Shown in pieces: positions 46,877-58,772 of a DNA stretch of 64,000 bases. Position numbers and translations under genes: made by a program. Within the stretch, counting starts at the first letter, position 1. Every line of letters begins with the position of its first letter. Source of the DNA: Arthrobotrys musiformis (taxonomy: Eukaryota > Ascomycota > Orbiliomycetes > Orbiliales > Orbiliaceae); the NCBI GenBank assembly GCA_036971715.1, contig JAVHJL010000013.1:1302001-1366000 (forward strand), in the 5' to 3' direction. The notes under the pieces are model-generated. The model did not search any database. It worked only from the letters and a program-made list of their open reading frames with translations, and was not told where the DNA came from.

Positions 46877-47583
46877 ATGCAGCTCAAGAACCTCATCGTT
46901 GCCTCTCTCGCCACTGTCGGCAGTGCTGCTGTCATCCAGGAACGACAGTATGTTATCCCATTTCGATCCCATTTCGATAGTATAATTTGTTCAGTAGAGC
47001 ATATTTGCTAACCAGAATTTATGATTACAGGTTTGATAACCTTATTCCAACCGAAGTTTTGGGAGTCTTGACCGAACTCCCAACTGAGGTGCAGGGTATC
47101 TTCAGCCAAGTCACTGGCTTCCTCGTCCCCTTGATCACCGCCATCCCACCATCTCTTGCTTCCGAGATCGAGAGCGCCATCGCAACTCTCCCCACATCCG
47201 CCTACCCATCTTTCATCTCCTCTATCATCTCTCAGCTCCCACCTGATCTCCAGGCCTCTTTCAGCGACTTCCAGGCTTCTATCACCAGTGAAATCGGTGA
47301 CTTGACTACTTTGACTAATCTTCCTACCACCGCTGCTGCAACTGGTACCGAGAGTGTCCCAACAAGCACTGGTAGCGACACCGCTGCCACCGAAACCGGT
47401 AGTGAAACCAGCGGATCGGAAACCACTGGTGCATCGGAAACCATCCGTGCTGCTACTACTGGTGGTTCCACTACCACCTCTGCACCAACTACCTCCGAGA
47501 CCCCCAACTCCGGCTCGAAGACATTCGTCGGTCTCGGTGTTATGGGAGTTGCTGGTGTTTTGGGCCTTGCCCTTGCATTGTAA
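46877..47583 (+). CDS. Small GPI-anchored Ser/Thr-rich cell-wall protein
   Basis: Exons 46877-46947 and 47031-47583 join in phase to about 207 residues. The first about 19 residues (MQLKNLIVASLATVGSAA) are a signal peptide. A middle region of about 100 residues is Pro/Leu/Ile/Ser-rich with short repeated helical turns such as LPTEVQGIF and LPPDLQASF. Residues about 120-185 are almost all Ser, Thr, Gly, Glu and Ala, a typical O-mannosylated stalk. The C-terminus (SGSKTFVGLGVMGVAGVLGLALAL) is a GPI-attachment signal with small residues before the hydrophobic tail. It should reach the plasma membrane or wall. No enzyme domain is visible. Its strong TATA box and codon choice (many C-ending codons) suggest high expression. 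Confidence 0.83.
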
Positions 47584-48956
47584 GCAGCAGGTATCATGGG
47601 GTTCCTTGTTCTCTTACCTTCACTGTATACAAACTTTGGTCAACCTTGAAAAGAAATAATTTGAGAGTGTTTTTATATGGGTTACCCTGGGTAGTAGCTG
47701 GATAGATAAGGGAAGGGTATCGGGTGTTCTTATGTACTCTTTGACGACCTTTTTTGTTTCTTTGGGGGATCCTGGCGTTTCCTGGATTTGGTGGGACTTT
47801 TTTTTGTAATATTCTGGTTTCCTTTTTCTTCTTAGAAGACAAGGAGAGGAGTCTCATGTTCGAATAAATAAAATATAAACTATACTTACTTAATTCGAAC
47901 AACAATGGTCTCTCGTTATTATATTGATATATAAATTGTGACCATGCATGACTTGGCATGCGTTGGATACGTTGGATTTCTGGATGAATCCTGCCCCTGG
48001 ACGGTTGGTCTTTGAGCCTTCGATTCGAACATTTTGGGCCTTGTGCATTTGCACTGGACTTGCATCTGCACTTGCCGGGTTGAGCTCTGTCGACTGTCCG
48101 TCCGTGCACCGTGCTCTCGACTCTGCCGGCGGGCATACGGCTTGTTTTCGAGTTAGTTACTACTCCTCACCCTTGAGGTCCTAGAATTCGAGTCCGAACG
48201 GCCTGATATATGGTTAGGGCACCTGGGGTCTGGATCAGATTTTGTGAGATATTTATTAATAGACTTGGGGTTGCGCAATGACGACGTTAGTTGGGACCCA
48301 TACGGCAGCCGTTGAACGTACCGAACCATGCATGTAACATCGCCAGAATATCAATTCAATACAGAGTCGAACTGCACTGGGCCAGATCGAACGATACAAT
48401 TGTACAATCGATCATTGCCCGGGAATTGTATCCCTTCTGAGTAAAGTACCGCACGCATATCCTATTTTACATTTCACATGGTGACATGCGCATGGGGAGG
48501 AACCAAGCAAGTATAATAAGAACAATATCGAGTACCTGCCTAAGTTAGGCGCTAAGCTCTCTCTCGCCGTAGCGTAGCTCAACCAGACAGTACTTCGTGC
48601 TAGTATACTCCGGCGTATGTTTATGTCAAGTGAATAAGGGTCTTGGTATTTGTCTACCTGGAACAGCCCGCCATGTTGATTAATTGTCACCGACCGAATT
48701 CACCCAGCAGGTCTCCTTAATTGCCTGCTACTATACTGACTGACTTAAATTAATGTAATCGGATCGGATTCCAATCGTCGTCGTCTTCTTCCCCCCGCCT
48801 GGGCCTCGAACGTTTGTTCTTTATCTTCCTTTCTCTCATCCAGGCCTTTTCTCGAACCCTCACAGATCCCTCCGAGTGATCAGATCGGATCCTAGCTATC
48901 AGCTCGTATTCCTACCTCACCTCGACTTATTTGCTTGCTTGCTTGAATTACCTAAC
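47584..48956. other. Intergenic, no supportable gene
   Basis: The first 300 bases are T/A-rich and likely the 3' untranslated region of the GPI-protein gene. The remainder has only chance frames and the pyrimidine-rich leader of the next gene (about 48776-48950). Confidence 0.45.
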
Positions 48957-50428
48957 ATGGCGTCCGACAACAACCAACGGCTGGCATCCCCGCCTCTGTC
49001 CCAGCGGATACCAATAGCTCGACTGGAGCTGTCGTCCAAGAACGGAACACCCGTAAACGACGAATTAGACGGTAAGCTCTAGCTACCATAACGCTTCCCC
49101 TTCTAGATCTCTTGAGCTCTCCTATTTTCCTCCGTCGTTCTGCGTAGCTTACGGAATGCTCCGTACTATATACCGTGCCGTACCATACCGTACATAGATG
49201 TATACAATCTCGTGTCAAACCAAAAAGACCCCTCAGTCCTCCTCCTCCTCAAGCACATGCCCGTTTTTTCCCTTCTCCCTTAAACAGGAGCACACGTCCA
49301 ACGGAGCTAACAAACGTCGAATGTGTTGGATGAACAACAGCCTACTCCAAAGCCTTGCTGATTGAATTCTCCTGGTCCGATCTCTCGCCCCCCCCTCCTC
49401 CAAACCGTGTAACAACCTACACCCTCGAATGGGACGAAAAACCAATCGTCCTACCCCTCCTCGAAGAGCAACGATGGGAATGGGACGCCCCTATCGAGGC
49501 TCCCCAGGAGATCACCTTCGACGGAACAAAACTCACAAACCTGCCCACTCCAACCGAAGATGAAGATACCGTAATGCTCATAGCCCTGGTACCCGGCACC
49601 GTACCTCACATATCAAAGGTATACCTACGGCAGAAGCGAGAGGGGATCGCTCCACCCATCGCCTCGGGGACAGAAAGGGAAGAAGAGAACTCTGCACCCC
49701 TCGAAATACCCGTAAAGACGTTACCGCAGACCTACCCTCTTTCCTCGGAGTTCTTGGGCGCGAATTATAGGTACATTGCCGATTTAATACTACTGGACGT
49801 GGAAAGCTCGGCGACGAAGACGCGAGGTAACAAACGCGGTATCCTACACACCGTCTTTGCGGTCCGAAGGCTGGAGGATATCGAGGCGAAACTCAAAGCC
49901 GGCGTGACAGGAATCGGCGAGAGCAGTAAACATCTAAAGGAGGAGAAGGCATGGATAGAAGAGGAATTCGGCATCACACTCGAGAGAATCGCACAGGCTA
50001 GACCCATCGGTGGGATCGTGCAGGCGGAAACACCGGATGTTGCCATCAAATCTGCGGTAACGGATACTCCCACGTCGCCTACGGCTACAGCGAAGGAATG
50101 GACGTCGCAGGCGACGTTGGCTTCTACGGGTCTGGGGCAAAGATATGATGATCCACCGGTACCGTGGCCCACGTCACCCAATCCGAAGTACCCGGCTGGC
50201 GCGTATCAGCCGAATATAAAGGGTGCAGCACCGATATTGCATGTGGATGTAATTAAAGCCATCCCTCCACCTGGAGGCGCGCACGGATTGGGATTGATAC
50301 CCGGATTCGAAGGCTTGACCGTAAAGGATGAAGGACGGATTATCAGGGGTGACGGGATGGAAGATGATGACGATGATGACGATCTGTTTCAGTTGCCAAT
50401 AAGCCCACGGGTGACGACTCAGTCATAA
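48957..50428 (+). CDS. Unrecognised 400-residue protein
   Basis: Two exons, 48957-49071 and 49341-50428, join in phase (codon split after GAC G). The intron is 269 bases, several times longer than the others in this window. I recognise no family. The N-terminal region is Ser/Pro-rich. Residues about 55-190 look folded, with beta-rich segments (VTTYTLEWDEKPIVLPLLEEQRWEWDA region) and a segment SEFLGANYRYIADLILLDVE. A helical Lys/Glu stretch follows (ERLEDIEAKLKAGV-like). The C-terminal 150 residues are Pro/Thr-rich and acidic with an Asp run near 385 (EDDDDDDDLFQ), and look disordered. No signal peptide or membrane segment is seen, so it is probably cytosolic or nuclear. Confidence 0.72.
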
Positions 50429-50720
50429 TAGGGAGCTTTACCTCTCCCCTCTATTTCTGTCACTGCGACGATCTCAATGTGCTCGAAGCGTTATTAGGAT
50501 ATCGAACTTTTATGAAATTGGCACCACCAACCACCACCACACCCTTACTTGCAGTCCAGGTGTCAGAGCTTAGCTTGGAGGGATAATGCATATGACTGTT
50601 CTTTGATGACACGACGGCGGCAACTTAGGATTACGGTAATTGTATGTAACGTATGTCAAGCGAATGGGTTTTTAGCGGAATTTCACACACACGCGCGCAT
50701 TAGAAATTAATTCAGAAAGC

Positions 50721-50741
50721 GGCATGGCATGGCATGGCATG
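50721..50741 (+). repeat. (GGCAT)4 microsatellite
   Basis: Four perfect tandem copies of a five-base unit in an intergenic region. Confidence 0.8.
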
Positions 50742-51027
50742 TAGCTCGGATTATCTAATCGGTTTGCTTTCATGCATGGATACGAGGTAGTGCAGAATAA
50801 TTTAATCTTGTGATATGCCTATAATATTCATCATAAGCACAGGGTGATCGATTAGGTATCTTCGTAAAAATACAGAAATGTTCTAACTATTGTACACTGG
50901 GTATATATATATTCATACATCTTTTGAAGGATAACAAAGGGAAAGTATTTGTCTAGGTATCTAGCCGTAGCAAGGCATATGAGAGTATTGATCGTAATAG
51001 CGATTGGCAGACCATTATTTGCCTGTA

Positions 51028-51048
51028 GTGTGTGTGTGTGTGTGTGTG
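51028..51048 (+). repeat. (GT)n microsatellite
   Basis: About ten GT units in a row in an intergenic region. Confidence 0.8.
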
Positions 51049-52866
51049 GTAACAAATGAAAAGGTTGTTTTGGATAAACGAATGTAAGAGGTCAAATTTA
51101 AGGGTGTGGTATGGAGGACCTCACGCAGGATCCGACCTTGATCAAGCTTCATGCATCGCGTAATGCATCGCATATGTAGGAAGCACGAGCTCAATCCGTG
51201 TTATTTGGTAGGTATGGCCTTGTTTTAGTTTCCCGCATTCGATAGGCCCAATCAATCGGTGCAGTCATTATATCCAGACCAAGGAAAAACAAGGAGAATC
51301 GTGGTAAATCCTGCCCCTTGCATCCGATGTTGGATACTTCGAAGCTTCGTGACGTCGGGTTTTATGCAGATGCATTCGTAACATCGTGTCATGTTCATAG
51401 CTTATTCGTTTCGTCGTTATTGTATTGAGAACACAGTGATAAGTCTTATATGCGTATATACGTATATCGGGTGAGCTCCATGAGTAGTGTCTGTAGGTTT
51501 TTTCGTTATGAAATTCGTAGCCGGGTTTCCAATTTCCAAGGTGAAATGGCATGGTCTTCGAGGACTAGGTACTTCCGTGGAGGATTTTTGCAACAGAAGA
51601 ATTGGATACTGGTTTTCAATTCATTCATCCATTGGTGCAAATCTAGGGTGTTGAGGTTAGACTCATATTCACGACTGGGCACGATTGTACAATATATTAA
51701 TATCGATGGTTCGAATTCCTACTTACTCATTATGTGATCAGTGATCATGTATGGCTGGTGAAGCCTTTAATAGTAGTCATAGACATCATCATCGTCGCTC
51801 TCGTAGTCCGGACGAATACCGCAACCACAAAGGAGACAGGAGAACATCAGACAGGCAAAGAATGTTAGTCCTTTTGCTCGTCGACTCGATCTCGAGCTCC
51901 ACGAGCGCATGCTTCGACGGCTTGCTGGCCTGTACGATTCGGTCTTGTACCCAGCAGCCATTGTCGATTGAGTGTGTGTGAAGGGGTAGAGCTCAGAGTT
52001 AAGGAAGATTTTTGGGAGGTTTGACTAGGTTTCAATATAATTATAAGGATTGGGACTCAATTGATTAATATAATGTAAGATGAAGCTAGATCAAAGACTG
52101 GAGGAAGCTCAGAAGCCTTTATAACTCTTCCTCAATGCATGAATACTTAGGTCATCATTAGGCAAAACAAGTAAGGTTAGAATGCCAATATGCTAATCTA
52201 ACCTTGAACTATGAAAAACAGGATCAAGGTGAAAGTTAGGAGGAGGATTCAGACATTCCGAAGATGCAAGGCACGGCCCAGGCTACCCCGCCCTACAGCC
52301 CATCTTGTATCGCATAAGCCTGCGCCAGGGGGGTGGAGGGGGTGGATGTTGAAATTAACAAGCCTATAAAGTTCCGGCGAATGGGCTAGTTTAATTTTCA
52401 TACAATGCGAGACGAAGAAACCGGTGTGAAAGTTGTCAATTGCATGGCATGACATCCGCGGGTCAACTGCAGGATATCCTCAGCTGGGCATTCCAAGAAG
52501 TTTTAGCCTTGAATCGGGGTGTTATTCCGTCATACCCTCCCTGATTTTTTCCCCTTTTGTTTGTGATTTTTTTATTGCTTTACCGCCATTGACAATCCGA
52601 GTTCTCATGCCTTGGAGTAAAGTCGTCATGAAGCATGAGCTCGGGTATGAAGCTCGAAGCAAGTCAATTCTTCGAGTTTATCGAGTAGACGGAGCGCGGA
52701 GAGTGATAGTGAAAGTGATACAACAGCAAGGTCCCTTGTCACGGTGTTGGAATGTGTTGCATGTGCGTTGAGTTGGCGGTGGACCTTCAGCCAATCAGAA
52801 GCCCCCGATTTCGGCAGGGACAAATGACTGTTCGCCACGCCGAACATCAACTGGATTCTGAAAACC

Positions 52867-52885
52867 TTTTTTTTTTTTTTTTTTT
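52867..52885 (+). repeat. T19 homopolymer
   Basis: Uninterrupted run of 19 thymines about 375 bases upstream of the NAR1 start codon. Confidence 0.8.
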
Positions 52886-53260
52886 CCCGTTAGTTAGTTT
52901 GGGGGTACACAGCACATAGCTTGGACGGGGTCAGAGGCGGGCAGTTAGAGTTAGTTAGTTCTGCCTGCTGGTCCGTCCTGTCTCTCATTTGCATTACTAA
53001 AGCTGCTTGATCTTAAGCTGCTGAGAATCGAGGATTGCCTCCTTCCTCCCGAAATGCAAGACTCGTGCCCTCACTCAACTGCAACTGCAACTGTAACTGC
53101 GACTGCTCCCACACGATCAAGACGAAGAAGCCGAAGCTGAAGCTGCTGCATACGTGGTGGATCTTTGCTGTCGTGGCCATCCCGCCTCACCTGCTGCAGC
53201 CATAGCTCACTTGCACCTTCCGACGGCAACCGCTGATATTATTCCTGGTTCCCGGTTACA

Positions 53261-55191
53261 ATGAGCGCCATCCTTAGTGCCGACGATTTGAACGACTTTA
53301 TCAGTCCTGGTGTGGCCTGTATCAAACCAGTTGAAACCCTGCCTGCTGCCACATCTGAGCCTTCGGTATGTTTCCTTTCCAATCACCCCCCCTTGGCTTG
53401 CTACGTGGTCAACCCACAACCCTTCAGTCTTCATCACAATTGCCCAAATGGGGGGCTGACTACTTTCGCCACAATGCACTGACAATGACAATTTTTTCAA
53501 AAATTTTTTAGAATCCCTATGAAGTGACAACAGAAGACAAAGTCGCAGCAACAGAAGCAAAACTCCAGGCTGCCCAGATATCCCTGACGGACTGCCTCGC
53601 ATGCTCTGGTTGCGTCACATCTGCTGAAGCCGTCCTTGTTTCTCTTCAATCTCATCAGGAAGTTCTTACCGTTCTAGACTCAGAAAGTCCGGTTGGGCCT
53701 CCCACCGGCTCCCTGCAGCATGCCGGTGCGGGTGAAAATGCAACAGTTCCGAACAAGCGGAAACGGATATTCGTTGCTTCGATTTCCCCACAAACCAGGG
53801 CCTCTTTAGCAGCAGCTATGGGGAGATCCACAAAGGAAATAGGCTATATGATAGATCGATTATTACTCGAGTCAATATCCTCGACAGGGAAGAGAGGGTT
53901 CGACTATGTGCTTGATACCGCTCCCTTATTATCCGTCTGCCTACACCTTGCCGCCCAGGAGCTAGCGGCTTCGTTGGCAGCTGGATCCAACCATTCTAAT
54001 TCCGACTCGGCTCCGAAACTCCCAATCCTAACCTCTGAGTGCCCCGGGTTCGTTTGTTATTTGGAGAAGACGCATCCTGCAGTTCTCCCGCACCTGTCAA
54101 GGTTAAAGTCGCCTCAGGCCTTACTAGGGACGCTCCTCAAATCATTGTTGCCCAAGTATATTGGCAAAGATGTTGATATATACCATGTTGCTGTCATGCC
54201 GTGTTTTGATAAAAAGCTCGAGGCAAGCCGAGCTGAACTCACGGATGTAACTTGGAAGGATAGTGATGAGGGTATCACACCCACCAGGGATGTGGACTGT
54301 GTGATAACGACTAGAGAACTGCTTCAGCTTGCTGCTGCTCGCGATGTCGACTTTAGCACATTGTCTCCGAAAGCACTACCGAACAAACAGTTCCCTCCGA
54401 TCCCTGCGCTTCAAAAATTCTTGTCGAACCCGCAGAACCCGAAGGACGAACGATCCATGGGGTTGCAGGTTGGAACCTCAGGTGGTTATCTTGTCAGCAT
54501 AATGCAAGAGATGCAATCGAAGCACGCCGGCAGTAGGATAATTGAGAAAAAAGGGAGGAACTCCGACGTTGTGGAGTTCGTGCTTGTAGCGGCGGATGGA
54601 GAAAGGGAGATACTGAAAATGGCCCGGTTTTACGGATTTCGAAATATCCAGAATCTTGTTCGAAAATTGAAACCTGCGAAGTTGAGGATGCTACCTGGTG
54701 CAGCTGCAAGGAAGGTGGTTGGGAAAACTGCTCGTACACCAACAGCTAGGGCCGGCGCATCTTCAGGAGGGAGCGAATATTGTTATGCAGAAGTCATGGC
54801 ATGCCCAGGAGGGTGCACGAACGGCGGAGGACAGCTGAAGCATGACGATTCATTCATCGTTGATTCAGTAGCCCAGGAGAATGCAAAAGCTGCTGCTGCT
54901 CTTAGGTCTGAGGCTAAAGCTTGGCTTGGAAGAGTTGACGAAGCCTATTTCTCTGCAGATGAGGATTCTGTGGAGGGTCAGGACGTCAGTCTGAGTGTCC
55001 AGAGCCAGAGCTCTCAAATTCCCGAGATTGACCGTTTCCTCGAGGAATGGGCAATCGATTCCAAGGTGCCGCTAGGAAAACTTGTGGATACAACATACAG
55101 GGCAGTTGAGAGCAATGTTGGCAAGATAGACGGGGAGATGAGTACTCTTCAGGCGGCAGAGTTGGCGCAAAAGGTTGGCGGCGGTTGGTAG
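53261..55191 (+). CDS. NAR1: Cytosolic Fe-S cluster assembly factor Nar1
   Basis: Exons 53261-53365 and 53512-55191 join in phase, about 594 residues. The protein is an iron-only-hydrogenase-like scaffold of the CIA machinery, which passes Fe-S clusters to cytosolic and nuclear apoproteins. The N-terminal cluster site has the lone cysteine in GVACIKP and the CLACSGC motif formed after the splice. H-cluster-like landmarks follow: TSECPGFVCYLEK, VAVMPCFDKKLEA, DCVITTREL, GTSGGYL and EVMACPGGCTNGGGQ with its conserved cysteines. These fit Nar1 rather than a true hydrogenase, as does the aerobic fungal context. The C-terminal tail is extended with Ser/Gln-rich sequence before a final conserved DTTYRAVE helix. 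The gene is essential in yeast. Confidence 0.95.
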
Positions 55192-56294
55192 TTTATGTTA
55201 TCGATTGCAAAGTATGTTGGATTACCGCGATTGAGGCGCACTGGCAGAGAGCATTTTCACGGCGTTTCATTCTTTATATAAATTTATCTTCCTTTCCTTT
55301 TAAATGCAATAGCTTAGCTTAGATACCAAAGACATAGTATTCAAGAGATATCCCACATTCTGACATCTTCCTACCACTACCATCGCCTCGCTTGTAAACT
55401 TAGAACGAATAGTATATTGAGCCTCAGTATTGAGCATGATTTATTTATAGATACTTCTTATAATATAAGAGATGTCTTGATCTTATCGTGTGGGATTTAT
55501 ATTTACTGTGGCGCGTGGCGACAAGCCACATGTACAGGAATAGCGCGTGGCGTACGCAGGGGCAGCCCCGAACAGGAAACTTTTGGAAGGCAAGTCGACG
55601 AACCCACCAACTTGCTTCAGAGCCAAAACTCCACCATCACCAGTGGCCGAAACGAAACCTATTCATCCCCCCACGGATAATAAATCCGGCCCCGACCACC
55701 GTCGTCCACACGCCTACCGACGTCTCTCAATCGAAAATTTGGGCTGTTCCAGCAATCAGGACGTACGATTTGGCTCTGGTTTCCATCGCTTCAACGAAAG
55801 AATGGCGCCCTTGTTTCGACCTTTCGACATCCGAATTAACTGCTATTCCATTGTTCCTTCCTGATAGTCTATTCTGTACCGTGTTTTACTCGATCATTTC
55901 GTTACTCCCGGTCGTTTCTGCCGATATTAATAATCACCATTCGCGGCATTTGCGCATACCAACCGTTATAAAGTATTCCGGCCTGACCTGGGGAAGATTT
56001 CGACTACGATCTTTCTGCGACGCACCAAAGAAAAAAAAAAAATTCGCTAGTCTTGGTTCCAGGCGAAGGACGGATCTGGTGTAGCTATTTCTAGCTACAG
56101 AATTGCTCCTTCGACAAGATCGCCTCGTATTTAGAAGGCTTGTCGGAGACACGGTCCCGTGCGAGGTTGCCTCGGGGAGGTTCTCTAGCTCTCAATCTCA
56201 GGATTACAAGGATCCAGAAAACACCCTCTATCTAAATTCTACAGCGCCGAATTCATCTCAATTTACGAAGGACAGCAGCTTCAACACGATCAAC
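55192..56294. other. Intergenic between NAR1 and SUZ-domain gene
   Basis: A 198-codon open frame (55488-56084) is present but has the composition of chance translation and lies in the presumed leader. No gene is supported. Confidence 0.45.
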
Positions 56295-58111
56295 ATGGCG
56301 GCTATTGGCAGTAAGCCTGGGGGGGCACATCTATCAGATGCTTGGAACGATGATGATTGGGGAACTGGGCAGGTAGGAACTGTCGTTTGATAGATAGATA
56401 TATTTGGTGGTCACAGCTAAACCAAACCTTGATATTACAGAAACCAGCTACTTCCGAACCTATAGATAAGCTCGAGGCAACGAAAAAGTCGCCGCCACCT
56501 CAACCCGGGAATGCTCCGATAATCCTTGCAAAGAAACCTACCTCGAGTTCAAGCCCGGCCTCTGCCGAAGACCTTTCTACCCATATGCAGAACATGCAAA
56601 TCTGGAACGCCGCTAATGAAGGAGGCTCCTTTGAAGTGGTCGCGGCGGCACCACAAGCTGGGAAGACTCTGTATCGGCCTGAACTCAAAATTTTGAAGCG
56701 GGCAGCGAATACGAACTCGCCTGAGCGTGATCCCAATAAGACCGGAAGTCGTACCCCGAAGAGTGATGGGGGTTCGGATGGAGAAGCGAAGAAGGAAACC
56801 CCTCAAGAAAAGATGGAACGGGAAAGGAAAGAGAAAGAAGAGCGCTATGCCAAGGCGAGGGAGAGGTTGTTTGGACCTGATACGTCCGGAAACGGGGGCG
56901 GGGACTCTATGGAGAAGGTCCCTTCTTCGAATGGCAAGAATAGCGGAACTGCCACTCCGTCTGGTATTAAGACCACCAGCCTGCAAAACAAGAATATACC
57001 TTCGCGCAAAACATCACCATCAAGACAACGAAGGAGGGACAGGGTAGACGACGACTTTGTTCCTCGGAGCGCTATGGTTGCCGGAACTGTCGAGAGCTAT
57101 CAACTGGACCAACAGCTACAAGCAGAAGCTCAGATGAGGGAGATGCAGTCAAGAGCCGCTCATTTCCCACCTAGTGTTCCCCAACCTCCATATATGGGGT
57201 ATCAGACGCAATACACAAGCCCCCCTCCTGGGCCTGGGAACTTCAACTACAGCCAAACTGGGTTCCCACCGCTCCCTCAGCAACAACAGCAACCAGCCTT
57301 CAATGGAGGTCAAGGTGGAAATTTCCCGCCGAGGCAACCTCCAAACGTGGGAGGCTCACCCTGGAATAATAACTTCTCCCCGCCCCAGATGCAGGGCCCT
57401 CCTCCTCCTCCTCCTCATCAATTCAACCAATTCCAGAACCAAAACCAACTCCCTTTCCAAAACCAGCAGCACCAAGTACCACCACCCAGTTTCCAACCCC
57501 CATACTCGCCCCCCTTTCATCAGCAAGGAGGTCCCGTCAATATGCCAAATCAAGGTTTGCCACAACCGCCTCAGAATTTATATGACCCGAATTACAGCCA
57601 AAAGCCAGGCCCCCCGCAATTCTTCAACCAAAACGCCTCCAACGGACCGCCAGTGCAATTCCCTGTGCGAGAGCCGAAGGTACCCGATGGTACAGGCCAT
57701 AGGGGCTCTGGCTTTGCCGGGCGTGGGGGCAGCCACGCTATGGGGCATAATCCTATGCCACATCCTCCGCCTCTTCCGCAAGGTAGGGGGTTCCCGAATC
57801 ACATGTTCCCTGGGAATAACCAACAAAACCCACACGGTGGCCAAGGTGCCGGCTTCAATAGTCCCGCAGCCGCTGCCCCTTGGGGTGTTACCAGCCCAAT
57901 TGGTAACCAGCAACCGGGTCAGATCTGGGGCAATATGCCCAATGGGAATGGTAATATGAATGGTGCACAAGGCTACTCTGGACAACCGCCACAGCAGCAG
58001 CCACCACTCATGGGATCCTCCTACTCTGGGCTTGGGCAGAACAATGTCTGGGCCAACCCTGGAACATGGAATACCGCTGGGGGACAAGGGACAGGAAGGG
58101 GGAAACGTTAG
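56295..58111 (+). CDS. SUZ-domain RNA-associated protein with P/Q/N-rich tail
   Basis: Exons 56295-56372 and 56441-58111 join in phase, about 582 residues. The N-terminus holds SDAWNDDDWGTGQ. A SUZ domain spans roughly residues 110-185: LKILKRAANTNSPE, a Ser/Gly/Lys spacer, then EKMERERKEKEERYAKARERLFG, the conserved charged helix ending in RLFG. SUZ domains bind RNA and occur in R3H proteins and SZRD1. No R3H motif is visible. After a short basic Ser/Arg segment (about 220-235), the last 320 residues are Pro/Gln/Asn/Gly-rich with poly-Pro and poly-Gln runs, a prion-like composition seen in mRNP granule proteins. A role in mRNA metabolism is likely by family. The next gene in the same direction is PRP31. 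Confidence 0.85.
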
Positions 58112-58772
58112 GACGGCTTCCCACTGCATCCTGTCATGCCTGGTGGGTTTCGAGGCGCCGAACGGAGTTGTTGGGATGGTAGGGTCTGACTTATATTTTG
58201 CTTCAATCTTGAGTTCTAAAATTTTCTGACATGCGGCTCCTGATATTTTTTTTATGGTGTCTACTGATTTATCCGTTGTTCTTTGTAGCGTGTGGACTAC
58301 TGCTCTTACATCATGACCGCATGTCCCCAATCGCTGTTCTTCGCATTCGTGACTACGGCCATTCTTACGAAGGCCTTTTGTTCTTTCTTCGCATCGTGTC
58401 TACCGTAGAAAACTAGACTAGCTATAGTTTTAAGACAATCACGATTCGTTCGATATTCACTAGAGGAGTTCAATCCTATATCCTTGATTTTTCCCGTATA
58501 TTTTCTTGTAACAGTATAATATAAAGTAAAGGTTTAAATTTACATGCGCTGCACGGACCGAAGTGTTTGACAATTCAAATATACCCAAACGGGAACCGCC
58601 TTCTTGTCACCAAAACCCACTTTCGGCACCAAGCGAAAATCAACCTTGGAACTACTCCAATTCACACCTGCCACCATCATTCGCGTCATTCATAAACTCA
58701 TCGCTATCATTGTAGCTCACCGCCTTTGCATACATATCACATATCATCCGGTTCGCCTTATTCATAAACACC
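58112..58772. other. Intergenic between SUZ-domain gene and PRP31
   Basis: The first part is T-rich 3' untranslated sequence and the last about 200 bases the PRP31 leader. No gene. Confidence 0.5.

Larger units (their letters stand above)
50429..53260. other. Large intergenic region with simple repeats
   Basis: Contains four copies of GGCAT (50721-50740), a GT dinucleotide tract of about 21 bases (51028-51048) and T19 (52867-52885). Short frames are incoherent. The last 250 bases, rich in CAACTG and related repeats, are probably the NAR1 leader. Confidence 0.5.

Noticed and set aside
55488..56084. 198-codon plus-strand frame upstream of the SUZ gene
   Set aside because: Chance-like composition ending in a poly-A stretch, better explained as leader sequence.
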